Below, piece by piece: positions 55,678-64,000 of a stretch of 64,000 bases of DNA. A program made the position numbers and the translations under genes. The notes beneath the pieces were generated by a model, which was not told the DNA's origin, searched no databases, and worked only from the letters and a program-made list of their open reading frames with translations. The stretch covers positions 62,001 through 126,000 of the forward strand of contig DAOMQA010000003.1 in assembly GCA_035445085.1 (NCBI GenBank). Direction: 5' to 3'. Origin of the DNA: JBDHXE01 sp035445085 (GTDB lineage: Bacteria > Bacteroidota > Ignavibacteria > Kapaibacteriales > UBA2268). The stretch's first letter is position 1, and every line of letters begins with the position of its first letter.

Positions 55678-57192
55678 ATGGCAAAAGAAAGAAACGAACA
55701 TGAATTACGTAGGTTAGAAGAACTAACATTGCTTGAAAATAGTGGTATTAATGCCTATCCTTACACATTTGATAAAACTCATTCTACAACAGAGATACTT
55801 AATACATTTAGTGATGAAAATACCGAATCGCTATCTGAAGTAGCAGTAGCTGGTAGAATAATGAGTATACGGAAAATGGGCAAAGCTACTTTCTTTCATA
55901 TTTTAGATGATGTTGGCAAAATTCAAGTTTATCTCAAAAAAGATGAGCAACCAGAATTTTATGAAAATTTTAAATTATTAGATATTGGTGATATAGTAGG
56001 AGTGAAGGGCTTTGCCTTCAGAACTAAGATGGGTGAAATATCTGTTCACTCAAAAGAAATACAATTGTTATGCAAATCGCTTACTCCAATCCCAGTAGCA
56101 AAAGAAGAAATTGATGAACAAGGCAACAAAATTGTATATGACGCTTTTAGCGACAAAGAAGTACGCTACCGCAAAAGATACCTTGATTTGATTGTAAATT
56201 ATGAAAATAGAGATGTGTTCCGTAAACGTGCCAAAGTAATATCAACTATGCGCAGATATTTTGACGACAATGGTTGGTTGGAAGTAGAAACTCCTGTGTT
56301 ACAATCTATTTATGGAGGCGCGTCTGCTAGACCATTTATTACGCATCACAATGCTCTCGATATACCTTTGTATTTAAGGATTGCTGATGAGTTATACTTG
56401 AAGAGGCTAATTGTAGGCGGCTTTGAAGGTGTTTATGAAATTAGCAAGAATTTCCGTAATGAAGGTATGGACAAAATGCACAACCCAGAATTTACAGCTA
56501 TGGAAATTTATGTTGCATACAAAGACTATAATTGGATGATGGATATGACTGAAAATCTAATTAATCATATCGCTCATACTATTAATGGAGTGGATACTGT
56601 AGTATTTGGCGAAAATGAAATCAGTCTGGCAAAGCCATTCCGTAGAGCTAAAATGTTTGATTTATATAAAGAATATACGGGCTATGATTTGAAAGGCAAA
56701 TCAAAAGATGAACTAATTGATATTGCTAAAAAGATTAATGTCAAAGTTGATAGCTCAATGAGCGTCATGAAGATATTAGATGAGATATTTGGCGAAAAGG
56801 TTGAATCAAATCTTATACAACCAACATTTGTAATTGACTATCCATTAGAAATGTCCCCCCTTGCAAAGAAACACCGAAGCGAAGAAGGCTTAGTTGAAAG
56901 ATTTGAATTATTTGTAAATGGTTCAGAGCTAGCAAACGCATTTTCTGAATTGAACGATGCACGCGACCAACGCAATAGGTTAGAGGAACAGGCATTAAAT
57001 CGTGCTGCGGGCGACGAAGAAGCGATGATTGTAGATGAAGATTTCTTAAATGCTTTAGAAATTGGAATGCCACCTACATCTGGTTTAGGAATAGGAATAG
57101 ATAGGTTAGTTATGTTATTAACTAATCAGAGGTCAATTAGAGACGTCTTGTTATTTCCACAAATGAAACCAGAAGTAAACCCTGAAAATTAA
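55678..57192 (+). CDS. lysS: Lysyl-tRNA synthetase, class II
   Basis: Charges lysine onto its tRNA. 504 residues. N-terminal OB-fold anticodon domain (about 55-150; VAGRIMSIRKMGKATFFHI), then the class II core: motif 1 around FLEVETPVLQSIYGGASARP-like residues (EVETPVLQ), motif 2 FRNEGMDKMHNPEFTAMEIY and motif 3 SGLGIGIDRLVMLL. It starts at ATG 55678. The site-2 protease gene follows after only two bases, so the two share a transcript. Confidence 0.98.
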   Translation: MAKERNEHELRRLEELTLLENSGINAYPYTFDKTHSTTEILNTFSDENTESLSEVAVAGRIMSIRKMGKATFFHILDDVGKIQVYLKKDEQPEFYENFKLLDIGDIVGVKGFAFRTKMGEISVHSKEIQLLCKSLTPIPVAKEEIDEQGNKIVYDAFSDKEVRYRKRYLDLIVNYENRDVFRKRAKVISTMRRYFDDNGWLEVETPVLQSIYGGASARPFITHHNALDIPLYLRIADELYLKRLIVGGFEGVYEISKNFRNEGMDKMHNPEFTAMEIYVAYKDYNWMMDMTENLINHIAHTINGVDTVVFGENEISLAKPFRRAKMFDLYKEYTGYDLKGKSKDELIDIAKKINVKVDSSMSVMKILDEIFGEKVESNLIQPTFVIDYPLEMSPLAKKHRSEEGLVERFELFVNGSELANAFSELNDARDQRNRLEEQALNRAAGDEEAMIVDEDFLNALEIGMPPTSGLGIGIDRLVMLLTNQRSIRDVLLFPQMKPEVNPEN

Positions 57193-57194
57193 AT

Positions 57195-58265
57195 ATGAGT
57201 AACTTTAAAGATGATGAGGTAAAAGAGCGGAAGAAATTTCCGCTTTTACATATTGGGTTATTTATTACTACATTTATCACATGTTTAATGGCGGGTACAC
57301 AATGGTCATATCATGATTGGAGTGAGGTACTGAATTGGCATTATGGATTAACTTATGCTATTTTAATTTTAACATTTTTGTCTGCGCACGAGTTCGGGCA
57401 TTATTTTGCCGCAAAGCTACATAAGGTTAAGGCTACCTTGCCATATTATATACCATTCCCTTTTACATTTGCCTTGAATTTCGGTACTTTGGGTGCGGTT
57501 ATAAAAATGAAATCACGTATACCTAATAAAAAAGTACTCTTTGATATTGGCGTTGCGGGACCTATTGCTGGTTTTGTTGTCGCTGTATCTTTCTTGATTT
57601 ATGGATTTGCTACTCTTCCCGGAGTGGCACATTTATATACGATACACCCAGAATACATATCACAAAATAGTGGTAATATACCTATTACAGGACTATATTT
57701 CGGAGACACGATTCTATATACAATTTTGAGCAATATTTTTACAAACCCTAATGCTTTTTTGCCTCCAATGAATGAGATGTACCACTATCCATTTTTAAAT
57801 GTAGGGTGGTTTGGCTTGTTTGTTACTACTCTCAATATGCTACCGATGGGGCAACTAGACGGAGGGCATATTATTTATGCTATGTTTGGCGATAGAATAC
57901 ATGCTAAAATTGCTAAGTTTACATTTTACACATTGCTTGTTTTTGGTGTTTTTTCAATGATAGGACTCTTTCATGACTTTTTAAAGATAATTCCAAGCAA
58001 TGACTCGTTGTATTATTTACACGAAGATTATTTCCCCGCGACTAATCGCATATATAATATTTTTCCACTTGCATTTAAGGGTTGGTCAGGTTGGTTGTTG
58101 TGGGCATTATTAGCAAAATTCGTTATCAAACTTCAACATCCGCCTACTGATTCAGACGAACCTCTAAGCAAAGGAAGAATGGTAGTAGGCTTTATTGCTA
58201 TAATAATCCTTATCTTGAGTTTTTCTTATATGGGTATATACTTAGTAGATACACACAATATGTAG
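57195..58265 (+). CDS. Site-2 protease family membrane metallopeptidase
   Basis: 356 residues, about six helices. The zinc site is HEFGH (His65-His69, with Glu66) in LTFLSAHEFGHYFAAK, and the third ligand Asp is in LPMGQLDGGHIIYAMFG. VAGPIAGFVVAV is the usual conserved helix. Such proteases cut membrane-bound signal proteins within the bilayer. The substrate is unknown; no anti-sigma factor is in view. It is two bases behind lysS, so it is probably cotranscribed, with no clear functional reason. Confidence 0.9.
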   Translation: MSNFKDDEVKERKKFPLLHIGLFITTFITCLMAGTQWSYHDWSEVLNWHYGLTYAILILTFLSAHEFGHYFAAKLHKVKATLPYYIPFPFTFALNFGTLGAVIKMKSRIPNKKVLFDIGVAGPIAGFVVAVSFLIYGFATLPGVAHLYTIHPEYISQNSGNIPITGLYFGDTILYTILSNIFTNPNAFLPPMNEMYHYPFLNVGWFGLFVTTLNMLPMGQLDGGHIIYAMFGDRIHAKIAKFTFYTLLVFGVFSMIGLFHDFLKIIPSNDSLYYLHEDYFPATNRIYNIFPLAFKGWSGWLLWALLAKFVIKLQHPPTDSDEPLSKGRMVVGFIAIIILILSFSYMGIYLVDTHNM

Positions 58266-58293
58266 GGGAGGCTTAATTGTTTTAGCCTCCCCC
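58265..58293. terminator. GC-rich hairpin between convergent genes
   Basis: GGGGAGGCT (58265-58273) pairs with AGCCTCCCC (58284-58292) over 9 bp with a ten-base loop. It starts within the stop codon of the protease gene and lies 15 bases after the mdh stop on the other strand. Neither side has a good T-run, so it may be a pausing or processing hairpin rather than a standard terminator. Confidence 0.55.
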
Positions 58294-58307
58294 AGAAAAA
58301 AAACAAA

Positions 58308-59249
58308 CTATTTTTTAGATTCAATCAATTCCATTGCTTGCTGTATAGTTTTCTTAACGTGCTCTGCTGAAGTTTTAAAATCTGCCATTTCTGCTTCAGT
58401 TAAATTTAGTTCGATGATTTGTTCAATACCGTTTTTGCCTATCTTAATAGGTACACCGACGCAAACGTCGTCCATACCATACTCACCGTCTAAAAGTACA
58501 GTGCAGGGAAGTACTCGGCCTTGGTCTTTAATAATTGCTTCTGCCATTTCTACAGCTGCAGTACCTGGAGCGTAATATGCAGAGCCAGTTTGAAGATAGT
58601 TTACTATTTCTGCACCACCATTCTTAGCCCTCGTTACTATCTCATCTAATTTCTCTTTTGATATTAGATCAGTTACAGGAATACCAGCAACAGTTGTGTA
58701 TCTTGGTAGCGGTACCATTGTGTCGCCATGTCCGCCTAATAATTGAGCTTGAATATCACGCATAGAATAACCCGTTTCCATAGATATAAATGAACGGTAG
58801 CGTGCTGTGTCTAATACTCCTGCCATACCAATAACTTTATGTTTTGGTAAGCCAGATACTTTTAGAGCAATATAAGTCATTACATCTAATGGGTTAGATA
58901 CAATAATAAAAGTTGCATTTGGCGAGTATTTAGCCGCTTGAGCAACACAAGACGAAACAATTTCATTATTTTTAACTAACAAGTCGTCTCTTGACATACC
59001 TGGTTTACGTGCTAATCCAGCAGTCATAATTACAATATCGGAATTTGCAGTATCACTATAATCACTTGTTCCGAAAATTTTTGAATCAGTATGTAGAATA
59101 GGCATTGATTCATACATATCTAAAGCTTTTCCTTTAGCCACGCCTTCTGAAATATCTACCATCCAAATTTCATTTGCTAATTCCTTATTAGCAAGCATCT
59201 GTGCAGCAGTAGCACCTACATTACCTGCGCCTATTACTGTTACTTTCAT
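58308..59249 (-). CDS. mdh: Malate dehydrogenase, LDH-like type
   Basis: TCA-cycle enzyme: malate plus NAD to oxaloacetate. 313 residues. Nucleotide-binding GAGNVGATAAQML, catalytic loop LARKPGMSRDDLL, LDTARYRSF and the catalytic His in GGHGDTMVP. The substrate-selecting Arg pattern (ARKPGMSR) is that of malate rather than lactate enzymes, and it belongs to the LDH-like group seen in Chlorobi. Preceded by AAAGGA and 65 bases from the exonuclease gene, with a possible own promoter. Confidence 0.96.
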   Translation of the reverse strand: MKVTVIGAGNVGATAAQMLANKELANEIWMVDISEGVAKGKALDMYESMPILHTDSKIFGTSDYSDTANSDIVIMTAGLARKPGMSRDDLLVKNNEIVSSCVAQAAKYSPNATFIIVSNPLDVMTYIALKVSGLPKHKVIGMAGVLDTARYRSFISMETGYSMRDIQAQLLGGHGDTMVPLPRYTTVAGIPVTDLISKEKLDEIVTRAKNGGAEIVNYLQTGSAYYAPGTAAVEMAEAIIKDQGRVLPCTVLLDGEYGMDDVCVGVPIKIGKNGIEQIIELNLTEAEMADFKTSAEHVKKTIQQAMELIESKK

Positions 59250-59294
59250 TTCAAATATCCTTTAATTTTTTTAAAATATATTGTTAATATAATA

Positions 59295-59302
59295 CAAAAG
59301 TA
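59295..59302 (-). promoter_or_regulatory. Candidate -7 box (TACTTTTG) for mdh
   Basis: Minus-strand TACTTTTG at 59302-59295, identical to the box before the gene at 9106, lies 45 bases before the mdh ATG. No -33 TTTG is found at the usual distance. Confidence 0.35.
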
Positions 59303-59314
59303 AAAAAAATCAAT

Positions 59315-60940
59315 TTACATTAAGTAAATCGATTTATCAAAATCATAATTGTATACTTCTAATTTTAGCTGGCTCATTATTTCAACAACACCCTTATTAT
59401 GAGTGTATATAAACTTTACAATGTTTTTTTGTTTATAAATATAGGATTGAATTATTCTAAGTTCGTCGAGCGCATCTATATTTATATAAGTCTTATCATC
59501 TGAAAAATAGGTCTTTAAAATTATGGCTTCTACAAATTCTAAGTCTTGATTACGCCCTACTGTTAAAATATCCTTGAGAACTCCGTTATGAATAAAACTT
59601 AGTTCAAGCAACTTCTCATTGAGGGATATTGGCTTTAGAATTATTACATTGTTTTTTAATAAAGTACTGCATAGGTTATTTTTATTATTAGAAGTAAGTT
59701 CAAAAATTATCTTATTGATTAAATTTATGTGGTCTTTATCATTTAACTTGCTCAATATATCAATTTTGTCTTTTAACATTTTTATAAATTGATTGTTGTT
59801 GCCTTTTAAAGTCTCAACCAAAGTATCTGTGTCATGACTAAAGAATAAGTTGTTTTGATTGACTTTGTTATTATCATTATTTGCCTTTAACATTGGGAAG
59901 TAATGATAGAGCTCTTCTATTAACTCATCTACCAAAAAACGGTCAGTAAATGGTCCAAAGTAATCTCCACTATTATCAATTGAGTACGTTTTTTCTATGA
60001 TAGGCAATTTATTCTTATTCACTTTAATAAAAGGAAAGGAGCGGTACTTATTTAGTTTGTGGTTGAATTGGGGCTCATACTTGGCAATTTCTTTAGTCTC
60101 CAAAATTAGTGCTTCTAATTCAGATTTGCATTCTGTATATCGTACTTCAACTACTTGTTCCAGCATTGTATTTATCTTTTTTGAATATACTTCGACTGAT
60201 GAGAAAAATGACAGTAATTTATCTTTTAATGATCGGGCTAATCCTATATAAATAATTTCGTTCGCTTTGTTGATAAAATAGAAAACACCCGCATAATTTG
60301 GCAAATCTTCAAGATATGGAATTAATTGTGAAAATCTTTCTTTGTTTGGTTTTGGAATACTATTTTTTCTATCCTGAAAATCTAATAGTTCGTCAATTGT
60401 TTTAATGTTATATTCATTATATGATTTTTCTAAAAGTTCTATCAAAATATATGCTGTTGCTTCTGCATCTCCAAAAGCCCTGTGCCTATGCAATATATTT
60501 AAATTGTAATATGAAGCTAAAGCACCAACATTCTTTTTAATTTCTAAAGGAAGTATTTTACGTGCTAATTTTAGAGAACAAAGCTGTGGCATATCAAACT
60601 TGATACCCTCTCTAATCATTGTTTGTTGCACAAAAGAATAATCAAATCGAGCATTATGAGCGACAAATATCGCATCTTTCATACTAGTTAATTTGCTAAC
60701 TTCTTTCATTACTTCGTTTGCTTCAGGAGCTTTTGTTACCATTTCCTGGCTGATACCTGTCATCTTAACAATAAAATTTGGTATGTGCTTATGTGGATTT
60801 ACTAACGATGAATAATCACCTACAATTTCACCTCCATTTACTACAAAACAAGCAATTTCTGTAATTCTATCCTTAACTGGGTCCGAACCAGTAGTTTCAA
60901 CGTCTATAACGATATATGTACAATCCCAAATAGATTTCAT
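59315..60940 (-). CDS. DEDDh exonuclease fused to a GIY-YIG (UvrC-like) domain
   Basis: 541 residues, cytoplasmic. The N-terminal DnaQ/epsilon-type exonuclease (about 8-175) has IVIDVETTG (Asp13, Glu15), NARFDYSF and HRAFGDAEAT, giving the full DEDDh set. A GIY-YIG domain follows (about 210-300) with YAGVFYFINK and EIIYIGLARSLKD and a Glu near the end of the block. The last 200 residues are helical and not recognised; there is no UvrC RNase H-like domain to cut on the second side. It resembles Cho/DnaQ-GIY hybrids in actinobacteria; a DNA-repair role is inferred. It lies three bases behind the HAD gene. Confidence 0.85.
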   Translation of the reverse strand: MKSIWDCTYIVIDVETTGSDPVKDRITEIACFVVNGGEIVGDYSSLVNPHKHIPNFIVKMTGISQEMVTKAPEANEVMKEVSKLTSMKDAIFVAHNARFDYSFVQQTMIREGIKFDMPQLCSLKLARKILPLEIKKNVGALASYYNLNILHRHRAFGDAEATAYILIELLEKSYNEYNIKTIDELLDFQDRKNSIPKPNKERFSQLIPYLEDLPNYAGVFYFINKANEIIYIGLARSLKDKLLSFFSSVEVYSKKINTMLEQVVEVRYTECKSELEALILETKEIAKYEPQFNHKLNKYRSFPFIKVNKNKLPIIEKTYSIDNSGDYFGPFTDRFLVDELIEELYHYFPMLKANNDNNKVNQNNLFFSHDTDTLVETLKGNNNQFIKMLKDKIDILSKLNDKDHINLINKIIFELTSNNKNNLCSTLLKNNVIILKPISLNEKLLELSFIHNGVLKDILTVGRNQDLEFVEAIILKTYFSDDKTYINIDALDELRIIQSYIYKQKNIVKFIYTHNKGVVEIMSQLKLEVYNYDFDKSIYLM

Positions 60941-60943
60941 AGC

Positions 60944-61561
60944 TTAACTTGTATGTGCAATTATTTCAATAGTGTTGTATAATTCTGACAGTTCGCCATT
61001 CCTCTTACAATTGTAAACTTTTAAATTGGTCATTATTGCTCCTTCTATGTTTTCCAAACTATCGTCAATGAATAAAGTTTCTTCTTTATTGAAGCCACTA
61101 TCACTACAAACATAATTATAAATTTCTAAATCAGGCTTCCTCATACCTATCAAATGTGAAAAATATAATTTCGAAAATATATGCTCAAAGCCATAAATTT
61201 CTGATTTAAATTTATTATAATGTATTGCGTTAGTATTACTTAGCAACACTAAATTATATTTTTTACTTAGTAACTCTAATGTAAAGAACGCATTGTGCTT
61301 TAAGCCAATAAGTAAAGCATTCCAAATGCCATCTAAATTGTCATCATTGATATGGGGTAGTTTATATATTAATTTTAAAGTATCTCTAAATTCATTTTCC
61401 TTTATTAATCCCTTTTCAAATGAAGATGATACTTCTATTAAATTATTAGTAGGGATTAGGAGATTGGGATTACCCGATAATTTAATTAGTTGATTTATAG
61501 TAAGGTTATAATCAATGTCATACAAAACACCTCCAAAGTCAAATATTATATTTTTTATCAT
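60944..61561 (-). CDS. HAD superfamily hydrolase (YihX-like)
   Basis: 205 residues. HAD motifs: DFGGVLYD (motif I, nucleophile Asp), LLSNTNA (motif II), the Lys in MRKPDLEIY and FIDDSLENIEGA (motif IV). A helical cap domain lies between motif I and II. Such HAD-IA enzymes usually dephosphorylate small phosphate esters; the substrate is unknown. The gene lies between the RsmB-like and exonuclease genes in a close-packed operon, with a 15-base gap before it and 3 bases after. Confidence 0.9.
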   Translation of the reverse strand: MIKNIIFDFGGVLYDIDYNLTINQLIKLSGNPNLLIPTNNLIEVSSSFEKGLIKENEFRDTLKLIYKLPHINDDNLDGIWNALLIGLKHNAFFTLELLSKKYNLVLLSNTNAIHYNKFKSEIYGFEHIFSKLYFSHLIGMRKPDLEIYNYVCSDSGFNKEETLFIDDSLENIEGAIMTNLKVYNCKRNGELSELYNTIEIIAHTS

Positions 61562-61576
61562 CTAAACTATTATATA

Positions 61577-62971
61577 CTAATGATGACTAACTTTTCTTAG
61601 TCTTGCCATAAAAAAACCATCGCATTCGTACCTATCAAACCCTAAAGTAACTTTATAGTCACCTTTATTTAAATGTGGTATCTCTAAGTTATGTTCTGCG
61701 AATACTTCAAATAGATCATCCGGTTCAAAATTTTTATTGTCTTGTAAAAATCTTTCTATGACTTTATCATTTTCTTCCTCAAGTACAGAGCAAGTAGAAT
61801 ATACTAAAATTCCTCCATTTTTCACAAACTGTGCATATTGACTTAAAATTCTATACTGTGCCTCAGCTAAGCGAGTAACTAACTTTGGAGATACTTTATA
61901 TTTTCTGCTTGGGTCTCTTCGTATTGTTCCCATCCCGGAACAAGGGGCGTCTACTAATACATAATCAAAGTTTTTATAATTATATAATTCAAGTAGACTT
62001 GCGTGATCTTGTTTTTTAATAAGCTTTGCTTGAATAGATTTAAAGCCGCATCTATAAGCTCGCTTAGTTATTTCTTTTAGTCTTCCGTACTCTGTGTCGC
62101 TTGCAATAATTTCAGCTTTATCATTCGTTATATCTGCCAAATGTAAACTTTTACCGCCTGCCCCCGCGCACGCGTCTAAAATTTTAGAGTTTTGGGTAGG
62201 GGATAGAGCTATTGATATTAATTGACTACCTTCATCTTGAATTTCGTATAAGCCACTTTTGAATAATTCATTGTCGTCTAATTTTATTCTATTATAAAAT
62301 TTATAAGCGCTGTGTGAAATATTTCCTTCTTGTATAGCTATATTATTACTTGAGAAATAGCTAAATACATTGTTTTTGCTACCTAAAGAATTGTTTATTC
62401 TAATGAAAGTTGGAGCGGGTAAAAGCGAGTTATAAGCAAATTGTTTTTTATTTATTACGGGAGATAATTGGTCAATAATCCAAATGGGCAATGAATACAT
62501 TGTTTGAAATGTTTCTAAAGAATTGTCTGCATTATCTAATAATTCTTGAATAAGTAAAAGAATTTTACCAATAAAATTATTTTCAACGTTAGCCGTGAAT
62601 AAATCCTCTGTAACAACAATCGTGTTAATAATATTGTATAATTCAATTTCAGTAGCAGATAGTTTTTCAATTAATGGAGCAATGTTGATTGTAAACCACA
62701 AGTCAGATTGGCTACTTAGCATGCAATTTATTACTATGATTTTTAATTCTTCGTTGCTATTGTGGACTGAAAGATTCTTAACTATATATTTATATAGTAA
62801 TAAGTTGCGTAATGAAGAAAAAACAAGTTCGGAAATGAATTTCCTATCTTTACTGCCGAAGTACTTCTTATTTCTAAAGACTTCCGAGATAATTTTATCT
62901 GGAGCTTTGTTTTGTTTGGTTGCCATTTTTAAGAAATCGGCAGCTGCATATATTAAAGATTGTAAATTCAT
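61577..62971 (-). CDS. RsmB/NOP family RNA (cytosine-5-)-methyltransferase
   Basis: 464 residues. The C-terminal Rossmann domain has LDACAGAGGKSLHLAD (motif I), SDTEYGRL, VDAPCSGMGTIRRDP with the motif IV Cys, and VYSTCSVLEEEND with the catalytic motif VI Cys. The N-terminal 150 residues are an NusB-like helical domain, as in RsmB. It probably makes m5C in 16S rRNA; which site is uncertain, so no symbol is given. It heads the operon with the HAD, exonuclease and mdh genes. Confidence 0.92.
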   Translation of the reverse strand: MNLQSLIYAAADFLKMATKQNKAPDKIISEVFRNKKYFGSKDRKFISELVFSSLRNLLLYKYIVKNLSVHNSNEELKIIVINCMLSSQSDLWFTINIAPLIEKLSATEIELYNIINTIVVTEDLFTANVENNFIGKILLLIQELLDNADNSLETFQTMYSLPIWIIDQLSPVINKKQFAYNSLLPAPTFIRINNSLGSKNNVFSYFSSNNIAIQEGNISHSAYKFYNRIKLDDNELFKSGLYEIQDEGSQLISIALSPTQNSKILDACAGAGGKSLHLADITNDKAEIIASDTEYGRLKEITKRAYRCGFKSIQAKLIKKQDHASLLELYNYKNFDYVLVDAPCSGMGTIRRDPSRKYKVSPKLVTRLAEAQYRILSQYAQFVKNGGILVYSTCSVLEEENDKVIERFLQDNKNFEPDDLFEVFAEHNLEIPHLNKGDYKVTLGFDRYECDGFFMARLRKVSHH

Positions 62972-63154
62972 ATTTTATAATAATTGATAATTTGAATATT
63001 TAAAAGTAATTATATTAGTTAAAACTTGAAAATATATATTTGCATGGAAAATAAATTAAATGTATTTTTAAACTCTTTACTATATTAATGTATAGAATGT
63101 TGAGGGGATAAAATCTCTATATTGGTAAATATAAGATAGTGTGAAAAAAATTAT

Positions 63155-63189
63155 AGAAAAATAATTCTAAAATTTGGAATTATTTTTCT
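63155..63189. repeat. Perfect 13-bp inverted repeat
   Basis: AGAAAAATAATTC (63155-63167) and GAATTATTTTTCT (63177-63189) pair fully around a nine-base spacer. It is 94 bases upstream of the sigma-54-like element. No gene ends nearby, so it is not an obvious terminator; it could be an activator site, a processing hairpin or chance. Confidence 0.65.
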
Positions 63190-63282
63190 AATTATTTTGA
63201 TATTTCTTTTAAATGTTGTATTTTGGTATGACGTGGAAAAGTGGGTTTGCATAGTTTAGATGGAATAATGCAATACTATTGT

Positions 63283-63299
63283 TTGGCATAATTTTTGCC
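63283..63299 (+). promoter_or_regulatory. Candidate sigma-54 (RpoN) -24/-12 promoter
   Basis: TTGGCATAATTTTTGCC matches the -24/-12 consensus (TTGGCACnnnnnTTGCW) at nearly all key bases: TTGGCA, ten bases between GG (63285-63286) and GC (63297-63298), and TTGC. It lies 71 bases before the ATG of the T9SS gene. It is also part of a TTGGCA/TGCCAA inverted repeat, so a protein-binding site is an alternative. Confidence 0.55.
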
Positions 63300-63369
63300 A
63301 ATACTTTTTTGTTAAATTGTATAAAGTGAAGAATATTAGTTATTTATATATGTTTTAGGAGTATTAATT

Positions 63370-63963
63370 ATGAAACAATTAACAAGCTTATTATTGACAT
63401 TAGCAGTTATATTGCTGGTTGCTACCGGTAGTGCTAATGCTCAATATGCAAAGCTTACTAAGAGTGTCATAGGCAACGGCGGTATGGTCGGCTTAGAAAA
63501 CTCTAATGGTGTAAAACTTAGTGGAATAACCGGACAATTTGCTATCGGTACATTCACTAATGCTGTTCCTGGTTCAAACAGCCAAATTCTGAACCAAGGT
63601 TTCTGGGTACCAGAACCTAAAGATATTACAAGTGTTGAAGAACAACCCGTTACTTTCAACAAAGACTTCTACAATTATCCAAACCCTGTTAATAGCAACA
63701 CTACTTTTGAGTTTAACTTAAAAGAAGGTGCTTATATTACTTTAAAGGTGTATGATATGGTGGGTAATGTAGTTAAAACAGTTTATGATGGTTACCAATA
63801 TGCTGGTATCAACAAAATTAGTTGGGATGCTAAGAACGAAGCAGGCATGGCACTGACTTCTGGTTCATACTTATATGAATTACACATTCACTCATCAAAT
63901 ATGGCTGGTGTGAGTGCTAATGACAACATGGTTATGAGAAATGTTCTTGTAATCGTAAGATAA
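63370..63963 (+). CDS. Small T9SS-exported protein with FlgD-like/sorting C-terminal domain
   Basis: 197 residues. Signal peptide (about 1-24), a short Gly-rich beta region (25-95; IGNGGMVGLENSNGVKLSG, then NQGFWVPEP), and a C-terminal domain beginning FYNYPNPVNSNTTFEF with YDMVGNVVKTVYDGY and the GxNxISWDAKNEAG and SGSYLYEL blocks, which is the FlgD Ig-like/T9SS type A pattern. TAGGAG precedes the ATG. A 70-base leader and a sigma-54-like promoter suggest it is under its own control. Function unknown. Confidence 0.85.
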   Translation: MKQLTSLLLTLAVILLVATGSANAQYAKLTKSVIGNGGMVGLENSNGVKLSGITGQFAIGTFTNAVPGSNSQILNQGFWVPEPKDITSVEEQPVTFNKDFYNYPNPVNSNTTFEFNLKEGAYITLKVYDMVGNVVKTVYDGYQYAGINKISWDAKNEAGMALTSGSYLYELHIHSSNMAGVSANDNMVMRNVLVIVR

Positions 63964-64000
63964 TTATTTTGATATTAAATTAATGTATAAATTTTTAAAC

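Larger units (their letters stand above)
62972..63369. other. Divergent intergenic region
   Basis: No gene seen in 398 bases. It separates the RsmB-like gene (minus) from the small T9SS gene (plus). It holds a 13-bp inverted repeat (63155-63189), a sigma-54-like promoter (63283-63299) and a long leader for the T9SS gene. Confidence 0.6.

Overview
The window is AT-rich (roughly one third G+C by eye), almost fully coding, and reads as a chromosomal core segment of a Gram-negative aerobe of the Bacteroidota/Chlorobiota (FCB) group. The lineage evidence is: at least six secreted proteins with type IX secretion (T9SS) C-terminal sorting domains; alternative complex III next to an A2-type cytochrome oxidase; an LDH-like malate dehydrogenase; and several promoters that fit the Bacteroidota TTTG-N19/20-TAnnTTTG pattern. 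A Kapabacteria- or Ignavibacteria-like organism would fit, but this is inference and genus cannot be assigned.

Layout. 1-8126: a respiratory operon, from the end of actF (alternative complex III) through a mono-haem cytochrome c, SCO, oxidase subunits I, III, IV and II, haem O synthase and a membrane-bound cytochrome c. 8150-11126: FkbM methyltransferase, Gfo/Idh/MocA oxidoreductase and purM. 11274-15095: two T9SS cargo proteins, the first an Omp28-like gene broken by a frameshift, separated by a gene-poor 600-base stretch. 15240-18661: TonB-dependent receptor (minus), dut and a helical hypothetical protein. 18882-25825: a translationally coupled pair of large paralogous surface proteins. 25937-29769: citrate synthase, LysE-type exporter, TerC and a metallophosphatase. 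29983-34314: a 1443-residue DUF11-repeat surface protein. 34467-36659: TPR histidine kinase. 36749-39625: coaX, birA and an ABC-auxiliary lipoprotein (minus), divergent from lpxH. 39622-44210: AAA-TPR ATPase and PAS/GAF histidine kinase. 44207-48894: DUF2279 protein, RodZ-like protein, lipoprotein and ligA. 48977-52547: lspA, a HATPase protein and a frameshifted PAS-GAF histidine kinase. 52871-58265: leuS, lysS and a site-2 protease. 58308-62971: mdh, an exonuclease/GIY-YIG fusion, a HAD phosphatase and an RsmB-like methyltransferase. 63370-63963: a small T9SS protein behind a sigma-54-like promoter.

How it works together. The first 8 kb encode a quinol-to-oxygen electron chain (complex III, soluble/tethered cytochromes c, oxidase, copper chaperone, haem O synthesis). 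Citrate synthase and malate dehydrogenase feed it. Much of the remaining accessory content is envelope biology: T9SS cargo, TonB import, lipid A (LpxH), lipoprotein maturation (LspA) and RodZ. Four sensor-kinase-type ATPase genes lie within 18 kb with no response regulator in view. I saw no tRNA, rRNA, CRISPR array, intact insertion sequence, prophage or recognisable defence island. The most unusual signals are the period-73-residue repeat adhesin pair, the sigma-54-like promoter, the AAA-TPR/PAS-kinase neighbour pair, and two frameshifts located at homopolymer runs.
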